The position numbers and the translations under genes are program-made. The notes under the pieces were generated by a model, which saw only the letters and a list, made by a program, of their open reading frames with translations, had not been told where the DNA came from and did not search any database. From assembly GCA_009823505.1 (NCBI GenBank), contig VZQC01013305.1, forward strand, positions 676,609-740,608: a stretch of DNA of 64,000 nucleotides, written 5' to 3'. Position 1 is the stretch's first letter. Each line of letters starts with the position of its first letter. The stretch is from Rhizomys pruinosus (lineage: Eukaryota > Chordata > Mammalia > Rodentia > Spalacidae). Shown here in pieces: positions 12,345 to 22,995 of this stretch.

Positions 12345-12504
12345 GGGGTTGGAGAGATGGCCCAGCGCTTAAGAGTGCCAACCGCTCTTGCAGAGGACCC
12401 TGGTTCAATTCCCAGCACCCACATGGCAGCTGAGAACTGTCTTTTTTAACTCCCAGAGGAATCCGATGCCCTCTTCTGACCTCTCCGGCATTGCACAGAC
12501 ATGG
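12345..12504 (+). mobile_element. B2-type SINE lacking its 3' end and A tail
   Basis: Head 'ggggttggagagatggccca', A-box region and B box 'ggttcaattcccag' are present; the copy stops after 'cattgcacagacatg' with no tail. 11 bp (gtgcaacttgt) repeat exactly at 12334-12344 and 12505-12515. Part of the right copy (gggtgca) could be SINE sequence, so the duplication could be microhomology. No 17-bp duplication. Confidence 0.85.
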
Positions 12505-12515
12505 GTGCAACTTGT

Positions 12516-12860
12516 GAAACTTTGTAGGCAGAGGCTGGATGCAGGAGTTCTCAGGCAGTCTGCACAGGTCTGAGCCTTTACTAATGAGTAGAGAAGCTAG
12601 TAGTGCAGCATTGAAAGGAGCTGCAAATGGTCCCAATGTAGAAGAACGGGCATAGTACCATTTGGAGAACCTACCACCCTGGGAAGCTAAGAGAATAGTT
12701 TAGAGACCCGGACGCTAAGAGAAAAAGCGGGCCTCTGTTCAAGGTTAGGATAGCAGGATGTGTGGTTTGGGAAACCAAGTCACTCAGGCTGTAGATGAGT
12801 CAGGGCACAGTGGGCAGGATCCGACATACCAGGGAAGACTTCTAGTCTCAGGAGCATTTT
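12516..12860 (-). mobile_element. Possible L1 5' region, antisense
   Basis: Less AT-rich than its surroundings and directly continuous with the antisense L1 once the SINE is removed. Fits an L1 5'UTR by position only; no monomer seen here that matches 22441-22925. Confidence 0.35.
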
Positions 12861-12926
12861 AATATTTTAATGAGATAACAGCTATTCTAAAACATAGAAG
12901 TAAGCTTTCTCATATACAGAAAGCTA

Positions 12927-13090
12927 GGCTGGGTGTGGTGGTGCACGCCTTTAATCCCAGCACTGGGGAGGCAGAGGCACATTGATCTCAGTGTGTTCAA
13001 GGACAGCCTGCTCTACATAGTGAGCTCCAGTCCAGCTGGGACTAAAGGGAGATCCTGTCTCAAAAAGACAAAGAAGAAAAAAAAAAAAAA
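12927..13090 (+). mobile_element. B1 SINE, full length, with target-site duplication
   Basis: Starts 'ggctgggtgtggtggtgcac', has 'gcctttaatcccagcactgg' and the 7SL-like 3' part 'tagtgagctccagtccagct', ends in an A-rich tail. Perfect 9-bp duplication agaaagcta at 12918-12926 and 13091-13099. Confidence 0.96.
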
Positions 13091-13485
13091 AGAAAGCTAA
13101 AATATGACAATTTTTGATACAAATAGAGGAAGTTTGGGCACTTCATTGATATGACTGAGAAATAAATGTCAGCAGATATGTTTGGAAGCCAAATACATAT
13201 CAATATGAACTACAGCTGGGAAATTTCAGTCTAATCCAAAAGTACATTTAATAAGAATTCTAGAAAATGCCACTGTTTGATTTTTAAATGGCTAAGCTGA
13301 CATTTTAACATCGGTACATTGAACAAAATCCTAGTGGTGGACTCAGCTTTAACCCAGAGAAAATTATCATACATTAAAAACTAGCATGTGGTCAAAAACT
13401 TAGTACATAGATACTTTTGGGTACCTTAACCACTCAAACATTGAAAAACGACAGGAAGGAAATAGTCATAGAAACATATATTTAT

Positions 13486-13486
<1 letters not shown>

Positions 13487-13525
<39 letters not shown>

Positions 13526-13530
13526 TGTGT
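13487..13530. repeat. (GT)n microsatellite
   Basis: Nearly pure GT repeat with one GTAT interruption. Confidence 0.95.
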
Positions 13531-13785
13531 AACTTTGGTGAGCTCTGATATAAAAATAAAATATCTTGATTTAGTAGAAATAGTGGCATGGCTGTGAATG
13601 ATGACAAAATATTAATGTTTAGCTTTTCACCTTATAAAGTTTAAACTAAATTTTAGTATACATATGTCATTATTTATTTATAACTGCTCCTCTAGCTCAG
13701 AATTAGGCAGAACACTACTTGGAAAATATGGCTCATCACGGAATGTTAATTTAAGTAGAAAATAACTGAATTTAAATATGGTGGC

Positions 13786-14005
13786 GGACTGGAGGAATGG
13801 TTCAGAAATTACGATCACTGGATGCCCTTGCAGAGGACCTAGGATCTATTCCCAGCACCCATGTGGTGGCTAACAGCTACCTTTAACTCCAGTTCCAGGG
13901 AATTCCACACTCTTCTGACCTCTAAGGCCACTGTACAACACAGGTGCACCTCCCTACATGCACGCAATACAATCATACAGAAAAAATAAAATTAACAAAT
14001 AAAAT
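13786..14005 (+). mobile_element. B3-like SINE, old copy
   Basis: Blocks in order: 'ggactggaggaatggttcag', 'ttgcagaggacctagga', 'cccagcacccatgtggtggc', 'aactccagttccaggg' (single unit, no 17-bp duplication), 'aacacaggtgcacc', 'aaaaaataaaatt' tail. Confidence 0.87.
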
Positions 14006-14527
14006 ATTAAACATATATGCAGTATGTCTAAGTATCCGATTTTGTTGTTTCAGTTAAATGTTTTATCACTTCTGATTTGAGAAGTGAGATCTAGTAAACA
14101 TGGGTTTTCCTTGTGGGAGATGACCTATAACTGCAACATAGTGATCCAAGCTTTCCTCTACTGCACCAATTGAAAGCTTGCATTCTTAGTTTAACATAGT
14201 AACCAATGGAAAATATAACAGCAAAGTACTGAAAGGTCTTGTTAATGAGAGAGCAACTGAAAAGAGGAAGCTAGCTTTAATTCATAAATAAGCAGTGCTA
14301 TTAACAAATCTAGAATCACACAGTGATGTTTAAGAATTATTTAGATATACTAGCAATTTGCATGAGGAAATAATTTGCCTGAATTTTCAACTAAACATAA
14401 ATCATATACTTAATTTAATGCATTTATTATGAACACAAAGACCATGTTTCAGAAGTGTGTGGTTTCATAATCATTGCAGAGAGATGCATAAAATCAGTAT
14501 GCAATGCAAAGAGAAACTCCAAACCAC

Positions 14528-14715
14528 TTTGGCACCGTGGTTAAGAGGTCTTAGTGCTTCTGAAGCAGGTCAGAGTCCAGTTCCCAGGACCCATATCAGG
14601 TGTTTCACATCCAGGAGAATCCGACACCTCTGGATTCCATGTGTACTAACACACAGGGGGCATACACATAAACACACACATACACACACATGCAAACACA
14701 CATATCATTAAAAAT
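14528..14715 (+). mobile_element. B3-like SINE, degraded
   Basis: 'ggcaccgtggttaagaggtc', 'gtccagttcccaggacccat', 'catccaggagaatccgacac' and a CA-rich tail region. Old and partly rearranged. Confidence 0.65.
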
Positions 14716-15236
14716 TAAAAATATGAATAATATTACATTCCAAAACACACCTGTGTGGGATAGTGACACAGTGCATGACTTTTAACAAGATTGATCACAA
14801 ATAGTATAAAATGTTAATACAAATTATTTATGACAAGCAGCATTTTGAGTACTTTATATTTTATATTAGCATTTATTTTATGTTATTTGATTTAAGCGTA
14901 GAGTGATCTATTACCAGCAATAAAGACGCAAGACTAAAATAATGAAAACCATGAAATTCATTTGTATACATTACTATTCAACAAACACTTAATCAACAAT
15001 TCAATACCAAAATACATATAATATACTTTAGTGTGATCAAAAGTATCAAGCTGAACTAGACTGATTCTGATAAAACTGTTTCATTACAGTCCACTGTGCT
15101 AATGAGTTAATTCACAGATTTTAAAATGTTTAGATTTTAGGATATCATTTTATCATTTTCTTATGTAAAATTTATAAGTAGAAATTATTAAATAAAAATG
15201 ATATAGATTAGTGACAGAGCTAATTGTGACATCATT

Positions 15237-15625
15237 ATATATTAGTTACTTTTCAGTTGCTGTGATAAAATGCTCCAAGGGAACTTAGAAAAGGAAGAGT
15301 TTATTTGAGTTTATGGTTCTAAGGGAATCAGAGTCCGTCATGGTGGGGAAGCATAGTGGCAGGAGGTGGCTGGAGCAGAAAGCAGAGGTTCACATCTTAA
15401 GCAGTCTCAGAAAGCAGAAGTTCACATCTTCAAGCAGTCTTGGGAAGTAGAGGTTGACTGGAGATCCTACAAGCCTTAAGAAGCCTCAAGCCTCACCCAG
15501 TGACATCTTCCAGCATGGCCAGACATTCTAAGACTTCTCAAAACAGTGCCACCAACTGGAGACAAAATGTCCAAATACTTGGAGCCTATGGGGAACATTC
15601 TCATTCAAACCACCACACATCATTT
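15237..15625 (-). mobile_element. URR1-like hAT-type DNA transposon fossil, antisense
   Basis: Reverse complement starts 'ggtggtttgaatgagaatgt', has 'ccccataggctccaagta', a block ending in 'aataaactcttcc' and 'agcaactgaaaagtaac'. The same blocks in the same order occur on the plus strand at 61306-61583. From general knowledge this is the URR1 type of rodent nonautonomous hAT-Charlie element. A tandem stretch (agcagtct...agaaagcagaagttcac, 15375-15440) looks like a local duplication. Confidence 0.65.
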
Positions 15626-17704
15626 TTATTTTATTGTTTGGTGTAGCTTCCATTAAATTCTTAATTATAGCTGGTCTTTAAGTCTCTGAATCTGTAACAA
15701 TTATAGATTGCATTTATAATAAGTGAAGATTAATATTAATTTAAAGAATTTCTAAAGGACAATGGAAAATGGCCAATAAATATTCCATCAATAATCTCTT
15801 GTCTACCAACAGAACATTTTCTCTTATTTTGTCTCTCAAATCACTTCATAAGTGGTTTAATGTCAGTTTTTGTTCTATTCTTCATGAATCTTGAATATTT
15901 TCCAGTTGTCTCTCTGCCTACAACAGAATGAATCTATTGGCATTGTTGATTTTATTTTCCTGCTCCTCTCATACGTTTGTTCAAGATGTATCCTTTCCCT
16001 GGAATGGACTACCGCTCAATTTGTAAGGTCTTTTGAAGTAAGTTTCTTAAAAGTTAGCATTCTTCTGTGTTACCTTGGGATGTTATTAAAATACAAATAA
16101 TGTTAAAGTTTGGACCCAGGTGCAATGCAACTCAATCTTTTGCACTGAATGTTTGTACTAGTGATATTGCTCGTGTAAGTCCTAGAGACACACTTGGAGA
16201 AGTCTGTGCAACTACCCTGGCCTGAGTGGGGCCTTTCTTAGTAGATGCTGCATTGCCTCTGTTTTGAGATCTTTACCCTTGAACTTATTAAACTAACCTA
16301 TTTCACTTTCTGTCACTATTCCTCATAGGCTATGTAGTTTTTTGTAATGTCCCAGCAACCTCTTTATGCATGTGTATCTCCACACTATCTGACTCTTCCT
16401 GTGTAACAAATCCCATTCTCTTTTCACCAAATGAAGGATTCAACCTAATTTCACCACTACATAGGGCTTTGCTGCATACCATTTAATTTCTTTCTCTGAT
16501 GATTCCTATTTAGGGCTTTGCACTAAATATTCCTTCTGCCTGGTTCCCTCTTCCCATAGGTATCTGGATGATTTTATTTTTTAATCTCTTTCCAATGTTT
16601 ACCCAAACTCAAGCCAGACACCATATTTAATACTATGATCTGTACCCAATGCAAAAAGTCTGACTCATTTCTAATAGCTGTAGGATTTAAGTATCACTGG
16701 CCGTGCCTCTCTCCACTGGAATCCAGATCTGCCCTGAGGTTGTTCATTTTATCCATTGTGCATATTCCAAGCGACTAGATTATTGTTAGCTTGTTATAAA
16801 AAAATGGATGGCTGTCGGATATGCTAAAGCAACAGATGCATTTTTACTACTGATAATATTTTTTGCCAAGTAGGCCATAATTTGAAAAAATTCATTATAA
16901 ATGGTAACCTAAAGCTTTATACATAACAGATGAGTCCAGCTCAGAATTCATGGTGAATGCACAATGATTGCTTTGCTCCTACTGCTCCTCTGCTGGGCCC
17001 CAAACAATCTGCTTGAAATCTGGGTAGATTCCCAAAATGTAGACTCAAGAAGAAACATTCAAAGTACATCTTTGAATCTGGCCAAATGAACAACACAACA
17101 AGCATCCAGCTAGACACTAAGAATTGGTACTATAGAGACAATGATTTCAGCTAAAAAATTACAATTCTTAGAAAATATTAACTTCTGATATTGAAAACAA
17201 GAAATGATTAAAAAAGCAGAAATAAGTGTGTCATATGCTACAGAAGACAGATAAAAACCTGTTTATTAGTATTGTACATATTTATCTAAATATTGAGGTA
17301 AATACTGATTAGTTCTGATCCATCTTTCCACTAACAAGGCCAGTTCTCATCATGGACCTTGAAAAGACATTCTGGCAAATCATTCTGGTCAGACTGTTCT
17401 GAGACCTCTTCTAGCTTGAAATTTGATTACAGTAGCCAGGAATAATGGCACAAAATTTGGTAACTTTCATGTTTAGAAATTCCCTAAATTCAGTTTGTAT
17501 ATGGCAAAACCTTGGGTATAAATGAGCACCATAATTTATTCACTTTAAATAATTAATGTAGAGCAAAATTTATGCAGATATTTATTACTGTAACTGAAAT
17601 ATTGTGACCTGCATTATTAACAACTACTACATCATAGTGAGCTCAAACCTCCTCCCTCCAAAAAACAGTAAAATCAAACAAGACACTGTGCGCTACTCCC
17701 TTAT
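15626..17704. other. No gene or named repeat
   Basis: AT-rich DNA. Open frames such as 15891-16100 are short and without motifs. I see nothing to support a gene. Confidence 0.5.
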
Positions 17705-17720
17705 AGAAAGCAGTGGCCTT

Positions 17721-17965
17721 GGGCCTGGAGATATGGCCTAGCGATTAAGAGCGCCGAGCGCTCTTACAGAGGACCTGGGTTCGATCCCCAGCACCCACAT
17801 GGCGGCCGAGAACCGTCTGAAACTCCAATTCCAGGAGAACTCCAGTTCCAGGGGAATCTGACACTCTCTTCTGATCTCCGTGGCATTGCATGACACGGGT
17901 GCACAGACCTGCATGCAGACAGTACATTCATACACATACAGAAATAAATAAAATTAAAAAAAAAA
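17721..17965 (+). mobile_element. B2-type SINE, young full-length copy
   Basis: Head 'gggcctggagatatggccta', canonical B box 'gggttcgatcccc', tandem 17-bp units at 17821-17837 and 17838-17854, tail 'aaataaataaaatt' plus A-run. Perfect 16-bp target-site duplication agaaagcagtggcctt (17705-17720 and 17966-17981). Minus-strand open frames over this copy are SINE artefacts that recur at other copies. Confidence 0.97.
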
Positions 17966-18284
17966 AGAAAGCAGTGGCCTTATACAATTCTTTTTTTCCA
18001 ATGTTAAATTCATTCTTAGGTTCTTAGGAATGATATTGTTTTACTTCCTTGAGGAAACTGTTGGATACTTTACATTTAGTGTGTCTAAAATGTCAAGCTA
18101 CTGAAGAGCAAATTGTAAATACAATGTTCTGTGACCCATGCTGGTATTTAATTAATCTGAATTGCATACATAGTGTCCAGTCTTCTTTCTTATATACGTA
18201 GCATCCTAGCTTAAAAGATTTCCAAACTTTCACAGATTTGAGTACTAAATGTCTTTTATGTCATACAATGGCTGTTGAGGTAAC

Positions 18285-18414
18285 AAGAGTGTCTCATCCC
18301 CTAAAACTGGAGTTACTGACAGTTGTTTGACAACATGTGGATACTCGGACTTGAACCCAAATTCTCTGCAAGAGCAGCCAGTGCTTTTAAGCACTGAGCT
18401 GTCTCTCTAGCCCC
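18285..18414 (-). mobile_element. B2/B3-type SINE fragment, antisense
   Basis: Reverse complement begins 'ggggctagagagacagctca' and runs through 'ctcttgcagagaatttgggt' and 'gtccgagtatccacatgttg'. The 3' part is missing or degraded. Confidence 0.78.
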
Positions 18415-18684
18415 TGAGTACTGTTTTTATAATAAATTTAATTTTAAAAGAAGTGGCATTATTATGTACTCAGAGAGTGTAAGTACACTGTTGAAATAAT
18501 TTAACAACTCTTGGTATATACAAATTATTACTTCTAATGTTATTATAGCAATTTACTTGTAGATGAGTATTAATGAAATTCATATAAGAATATGTCTTAA
18601 ATATTTTATTTTTTGAATTAAACCATTTAGAACAAAAAGTATAATAGTTGTATATAAATGAATTGAAGTAATTGAATTATTCCA

Positions 18685-18760
18685 GACTAGGGTATAATTC
18701 AATGGTACTGCATTTGCCTACTATGCATGAGGTCCTGGGTTCTAGTCTAAGTAGTAAAAT
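18685..18760 (+). mobile_element. ID-like SINE, sense
   Basis: 'ggtataattcaatggtactg' and 'catttgcctactatgcatga', then 'ggtcctgggttctagtc', match the ID (BC1/tRNA-Ala-like) head in order. Diverged. Confidence 0.65.
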
Positions 18761-18786
18761 TTTTTTATCTATTGCATATTTCTCTT

Positions 18787-18883
18787 TGTTGTTTGTTTGT
18801 TTGTTTGTGAGGTTCTAGAGATTGAACACAGGAACTCGTGCATACTGTGTAAGTACTTTACCACAGAGTAGGGTCCACAGCCC
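18787..18883 (-). mobile_element. ID-like SINE, antisense, with (GTTT)n tail
   Basis: GTTT repeats (antisense tail), then 'gaggttctagagattgaaca' (antisense B box), 'cgtgcatactgtgtaagtac' and 'ttaccacagagtagggtcca'. Faces the ID-like copy immediately upstream. Confidence 0.65.
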
Positions 18884-18917
18884 TATATGAAATGACTTAG
18901 TTTAAGAATTACAAAAA

Positions 18918-19166
18918 TTCTAGATGCTAGAGGGTTAAGAGCACCCACTACTCTTGCAGAGGACCCAGGTTCGATCCCCAGCACCCACATGGCGGCCGAG
19001 AACCGTCCGAAACTCCAATTCCAGGAGAACTCCAGTTCCAGGGGAATCTGACGCCCTCTTCTGACCTCCGCGGCATTGCATGACACGGGTGCACAGACCT
19101 GCATGCAGACAGTACATTCATACACATACAGAAATAAATAAAATTAAAAAAGAAAAGAAAAAAAAA
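18918..19166 (+). mobile_element. B2-type SINE with a shortened head, young copy
   Basis: B box 'ggttcgatccccag', both 17-bp units and the A-rich tail are intact, but the head is compressed ('tagatgctagagggttaaga'), losing part of the A-box side. Perfect 14-bp duplication aagaattacaaaaa at 18904-18917 and 19167-19180. Directly abuts an L1 fragment on its right. Confidence 0.95.
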
Positions 19167-19182
19167 AAGAATTACAAAAAAC

Positions 19183-20190
19183 TAGACTACTCGAAAAACA
19201 AAGAAATAAGAAAACAAATGACCTGCTCAGAGAATGGAGTAAAGAGCTGAACAGAGACTTCAACAGTGAGGAACTAAACATGGCTGAGAAACATCTTAAA
19301 AAGTGTTCAACATCATTAATAATTAAGGAAATGCAACTTAAGACACCTCTCAGATATCATCTCACTCTGATAGGAATGGCTAAGATCAAGAAAACAAAAG
19401 ACACCAAATGCTGGAGAGGTTGTGGGGAAAAGGGAACACTCATCCATTGCTGGTAGGAATGTAAACTTGTACAACCATTATGGAAAGCAGTGTGGAGAAA
19501 TTTTAAAAGACTCAAAATGAGACTACCACCTGACCCAGTCATACCACTCCTGGGTATATACCCACAAGACTCATCCTACTGCAAAGATACATGCACATCC
19601 ATGTTTGTGAAGAGCTGGAACCAGCTCAAATGCCCCTCAACTGACGAGTGGATGACAAAAATGTGGTACATCTACACAATGGAGTAGTATACAGTGGTAA
19701 AGAAAGATGACATCATGAACTTTGCAGGTAAATGGATGGAACTCAAAGCCATTATGCAAAGTGAAGTAACACATTCCCAGAAAAACAAACAGCGAATGGT
19801 TTCCCTCATTTGTGGATGCTAACACCAAATCTCCAGTTGAAAGGCAAGCTGAACATTATTGTTATATTTCTTTTTATCTGAAAGCAGCTATGTTGTTATA
19901 ATGTAACTCTCTTAACAGGCTCTAGAATCAACCTACCACTTATTTTCAGACTCTGTAATTACTGGATATGGGTGAAAAGTGTGTATTCATATTTTAGAGT
20001 AATATAAAATTAAAGGAGGACAATATGAATCCTAAACATAAAAAAAAAAGCATGAGAGAAAGTTGCAGGACATTTATGGCAGAATGTATGATCTGGGGTG
20101 GGGTGGGGAGAACAGAAAGAGGAATATGTCTAAATTAAACTGAAAAATGATGTCTGAAATACACAAAACATAAATAAAAGCATTATATTT
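19183..20190 (+). mobile_element. 5'-truncated L1: ORF2 3' end plus 3'UTR
   Basis: 19183-19690 encodes the ORF2 C-terminal region ('aaacatggctgagaaacatc', the Cys/His-motif region near 19404, 'cactcctgggtatataccca', 'atgtggtacatctacacaat'). A TGG codon of the Cys/His motif has become TAG, and a block before 'gaagagctggaacc' is deleted. The 3' side (about 20048-20190) is the G-tract module ('gaaagttgcaggacatttat', ggggtggggtgggg, 'acataaataaaagca'). Whether 19850-20048 is one continuous 3'UTR is inferred. Confidence 0.85.
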
Positions 20191-20263
20191 AAAAAAAGGA
20201 AAAATGATTAAACAGAAATATTTATAAAGTTATATACTTTCTTAAAAAAGATTTTAAAAAACT

Positions 20264-20478
20264 GGGGCTGGAGAGATGGCTCAGTGGTTAAGAATGCTAA
20301 CTGCTCAGCACCCACATGGCAGCTGAGAATGATCTTTAAACCTGGTGTGGTGGCACACACCTTTAATCCTAGCACTCAGGAGTCAAAGGCAGATGGATTT
20401 CCCTTGAGTTCCAGGTCAGCCTGGTCTACAGAGTGAATTCCAGGCCGGCTGGGGCTATAGGGAGACCCTGCATCAAAA

Positions 20479-20517
<39 letters not shown>

Positions 20518-20519
20518 AT
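20264..20519 (+). mobile_element. Chimeric SINE: B2-type head joined to B1, with (AAAT)n tail
   Basis: 20264-20340 is a B2-type head ('ggggctggagagatggctca', then 'cagcacccacatggcagctg') lacking the B-box segment between 'ctgctc' and 'agcaccc'. 20341-20477 is a B1 body ('cctggtgtggtggcacacac' to 'gggagaccctgcatc'). 20478-20519 is an AAAT repeat tail. Near-identical flanks (aagattttaaaaaact before, aagatttaaaaaaaact after) suggest insertion as one unit. Confidence 0.82.
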
Positions 20520-20789
20520 TAAAAATAAGATTTAAAAAAAACTCCATCTTTAAGAAACTTAATTTTTGGAAACTTGGATAATTATTTTTCTAGTGAACAA
20601 CTGCAGTGAAAAATTCCAATGAACTTGAGCCAATTATTTCTCAAAAATATTTTAAAAGCCAAATTAATATTCCAAGTAACTTTGGCTTTGTACAATCATT
20701 CTTTATTTGTGTATAAATCAGTAATAAAGACTAATGCTCTCATTATTCCTTCAAAGGAACTCATTATTAAAAAATATTAAAAAAAAAAA
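20520..20789. other. AT-rich spacer
   Basis: Unremarkable AT-rich DNA ending in an A-run (20774-20793) next to the L1 5' region. Nothing coding seen. Confidence 0.5.
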
Positions 20790-20793
20790 AAAC

Positions 20794-22400
20794 TTGGAGC
20801 ACACAGACCTTAGAACAGAGAGTTCCCAAGACTACCTGAAGCACAGGTAGGATTCAGGTGCTTCAGCCAGGTGGATTGTTGGATATTCTATCACTGGATT
20901 TTTGGATAATTGTTTCATTGGTTTGTTGGATAATTAACTCATTGTCTTGTGTGGCTGTCTGGGTGGAGTTACCTTGGGCATGGGCTAAGCCAGGCACACC
21001 CCTGCCCCCAACAACTGGAATGTCTAAGTGGATTTTTTGGAGAACCTTCAGAACAGAAAGGGAAGAGTGAGTTACACTCCAATATATAAACAAAATTGAA
21101 AGCCTGAAACCTAGACAAGTCAACACTCCCTAAACAAGGAAAAAAAGAAAAGCATCTGAAGGAGGCAAACAAAGCAAGCCTTCAGCACATTGAAGAGGCA
21201 TTTGTGATTAGCATCAGAACAGGCAAAAAGGGAAACCCACATGACAGGAACATGAGGAAAGGACAACATGGGAAAGATGCAGGGTAATTCCACACCAAGC
21301 TCTACCAACTCTGAGGGAGGTTCCAATAGTGGGATCCCCCTGGGGGTGACCCAGGACATAGATCTTAGAGGAACAATAGCAGAGATATTCAAAGAAATCT
21401 AAGAATATAAAGAACAAGTCAGAGAACTAAGGGGAGATAATGAAAAACTCAAGAAGGACCTAGAGGGAGACAATGACAAACTTCAGAAAGAACTAAAGGG
21501 AGAGAGTGAAAAACTCCAGAATGAAGTGAAAACACTGAAAATGGAAACCAACCACCAAAGCAAGAAGCTACAGAAAGAGATTGAGAAGCTCCAAAAGGAA
21601 GTGGAAATACTAAAGAAATCACAGGATGAAATGAAAAAGGAAATAGAACACTCATCCAATCAAGAGGAAAGGAATGGAAAAAGCCTCAGAAATAGAATGG
21701 AGGAAGCAGAACTAAGAATAACACAGAACAACTAAAAAGCTCAAGTAAAGACTATGAAAAACTTAAAAATACACAAAAGTGGAACAACCAGGAAATATGG
21801 GACACAATGAAAAGATCAAACCTCCACATCAGGAATAGAGGAAGGAGAAGAATCCCAAGAGAATGGTATTCATCAGATCTTCAACAGAATAATAGATCAA
21901 AATTTCCCCAAACTAAAAAAAGACAAATCCATACAAATACAAGAAGCACATAGAACACCAAGCAGAAAAGATCAGTAAAGAAAATCCCCACACTATATCA
22001 TAGTTAAAATGCTAGATGTCCCCCCAAAAAGACAAAATTCTGAAAGCCACAAGAGAAAAACACAAAGTTACACACAAGCAAAAACCTATCAGAATTGCAA
22101 CTGACTTCTCAATGCAAACTATGAAAGCAAAAAGAATGTGGAGCAAAGTATTCCCAGTGTTAAAGGACTATAGATGCCAACCCAGGTTACTATACCCAGC
22201 AAAAATGTCAATTATAGTCAAAGGAGAGAGAAAAATTTTCCATGACATAAACAAGATGATAGAATACATGTCCGTAAAACCAACCCTTCAGAAAATACTT
22301 CAAGCAATTCAAAGGACAGAAGGAAGGAGCAACTATCCCCAGGCATCTAGAAAGAGAAATTAATAAAAGCATAACTGCAGAAGTAGAAACCCAGTGTAAA
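20794..22400 (+). mobile_element. L1 copy a: 5' region and ORF1 only
   Basis: Begins with a promoter-type region sharing 'gaagcacaggtagga' and 'caggtggattgtt' with the monomers at 22441-22925, then the ORF1 leader ('gaaagggaagagtgagt', 'catctgaaggaggc') and ORF1. Stops at the ORF1/ORF2 boundary (about 22400), so it lacks ORF2 and a 3' end. Confidence 0.85.
21241..22363 (+). pseudogene. L1 ORF1 remnant (copy a)
   Basis: In intact L1, ORF1 protein is an RNA-binding trimer that coats L1 RNA. The ATG at 21241 lies where copies at 56750 and 61906 also have one, but the fifth codon is a stop (MTGT then TGA), and another stop follows near 21400. The middle (21526-21735) is a long heptad-rich coiled coil (for example KKLQKEIEKLQKEVEILKKS). 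The last 115 codons (22016-22363) are an open frame covering the C-terminal domain and end QASRKRN. Inactive because of stops and frame changes. Confidence 0.82.
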
Positions 22401-22440
22401 AAAAATTTCTATTTTCTTTCTAATTTTCCAAAATATATAA

Positions 22441-22925
22441 ACTGACTAGATTGGCTTGTGTGGCTGTGGGGGTAGAGTTGTTCTCCTAGCTGGTATAAAA
22501 GGTGGGCCTGTGTGAGACTTGAAATTGGGGATTTCCTGGGAACACTTGAAGCACAGGTAGGAACTGGGTGCTTCAGCAAGGTGGATTGTTTGGTTTGATA
22601 CATTCCTCTTTGGCCTAGTTGGGTTTGTGGTGGCTGGGGGGCTGAGTTGTCTTCTAAGGTGGTATTGTAAAAGGTGGGCCTGTGTGAGACTGAGGGCATT
22701 AGGGATTTCCGGGGCCCACCTAAAACGAGCACAGGTAGGAGCTGGATGCTTAGCTAGGTGGATTTGTTTGGGTTGATTCATTGTCCTTTTGGCTAGATTG
22801 GTTGTGTGTGCTGTGGGGGCAGAGCTGTCCTCCTAGCTGGCATAAAAGGTGGGCCTGTGTGTGGAGACTTGCTGAATCTGGGGATTTCTCATGGACCAAA
22901 CCTAAGCACGGTATTTACCTGGCCT
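22441..22925 (+). promoter_or_regulatory. L1 5'UTR promoter monomers, about three tandem units
   Basis: The block 'gtgggc' recurs at 22502, 22674 and 22849, giving units of about 172-175 bp. Each unit has 'ttgtgtggctgtggggg'-type sequence, then a TATA-like core: ggtataaaaggtgggcc (unit 1), ggtattgtaaaaggtgggcc (unit 2), ggcataaaaggtgggcc (unit 3), and 'gaagcacaggtagga' or a decayed form downstream. Tandem monomers are the known promoter architecture of several rodent L1 families. A related unit occurs at 61618-61790. Confidence 0.82.
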
Positions 22926-22995
22926 GTGCTAAATGCCAATCCATTATAGTTGAAGGAGAGAGAAAAATCTTCATGACATAAACAAGAAGGAAAGA
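22926..22995 (+). mobile_element. Fragment of L1 ORF1 3' region
   Basis: 'atagttgaaggagagagaaa' and 'catgacataaacaagaagga' match the ORF1 C-terminal domain of copy a (22207-22260), but here sit directly behind promoter monomers, so a deletion joined them. Confidence 0.75.

Noticed and set aside
17738..19125. Recurring minus-strand frames beginning MYECTVCMQVC
   Set aside because: They are antisense translations of B2-type SINE copies and recur wherever a copy lies.
22409..22781. Two overlapping minus-strand frames of 107 and 111 codons with internally repeated peptides
   Set aside because: The repetition mirrors the L1 promoter monomers on the plus strand; no independent coding evidence.
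22441..22925. Considered whether regularly spaced units could be a CRISPR array
   Set aside because: The units are ~173 bp and similar throughout, with no short repeats and unique spacers; the context is L1 and the genome is mammalian.
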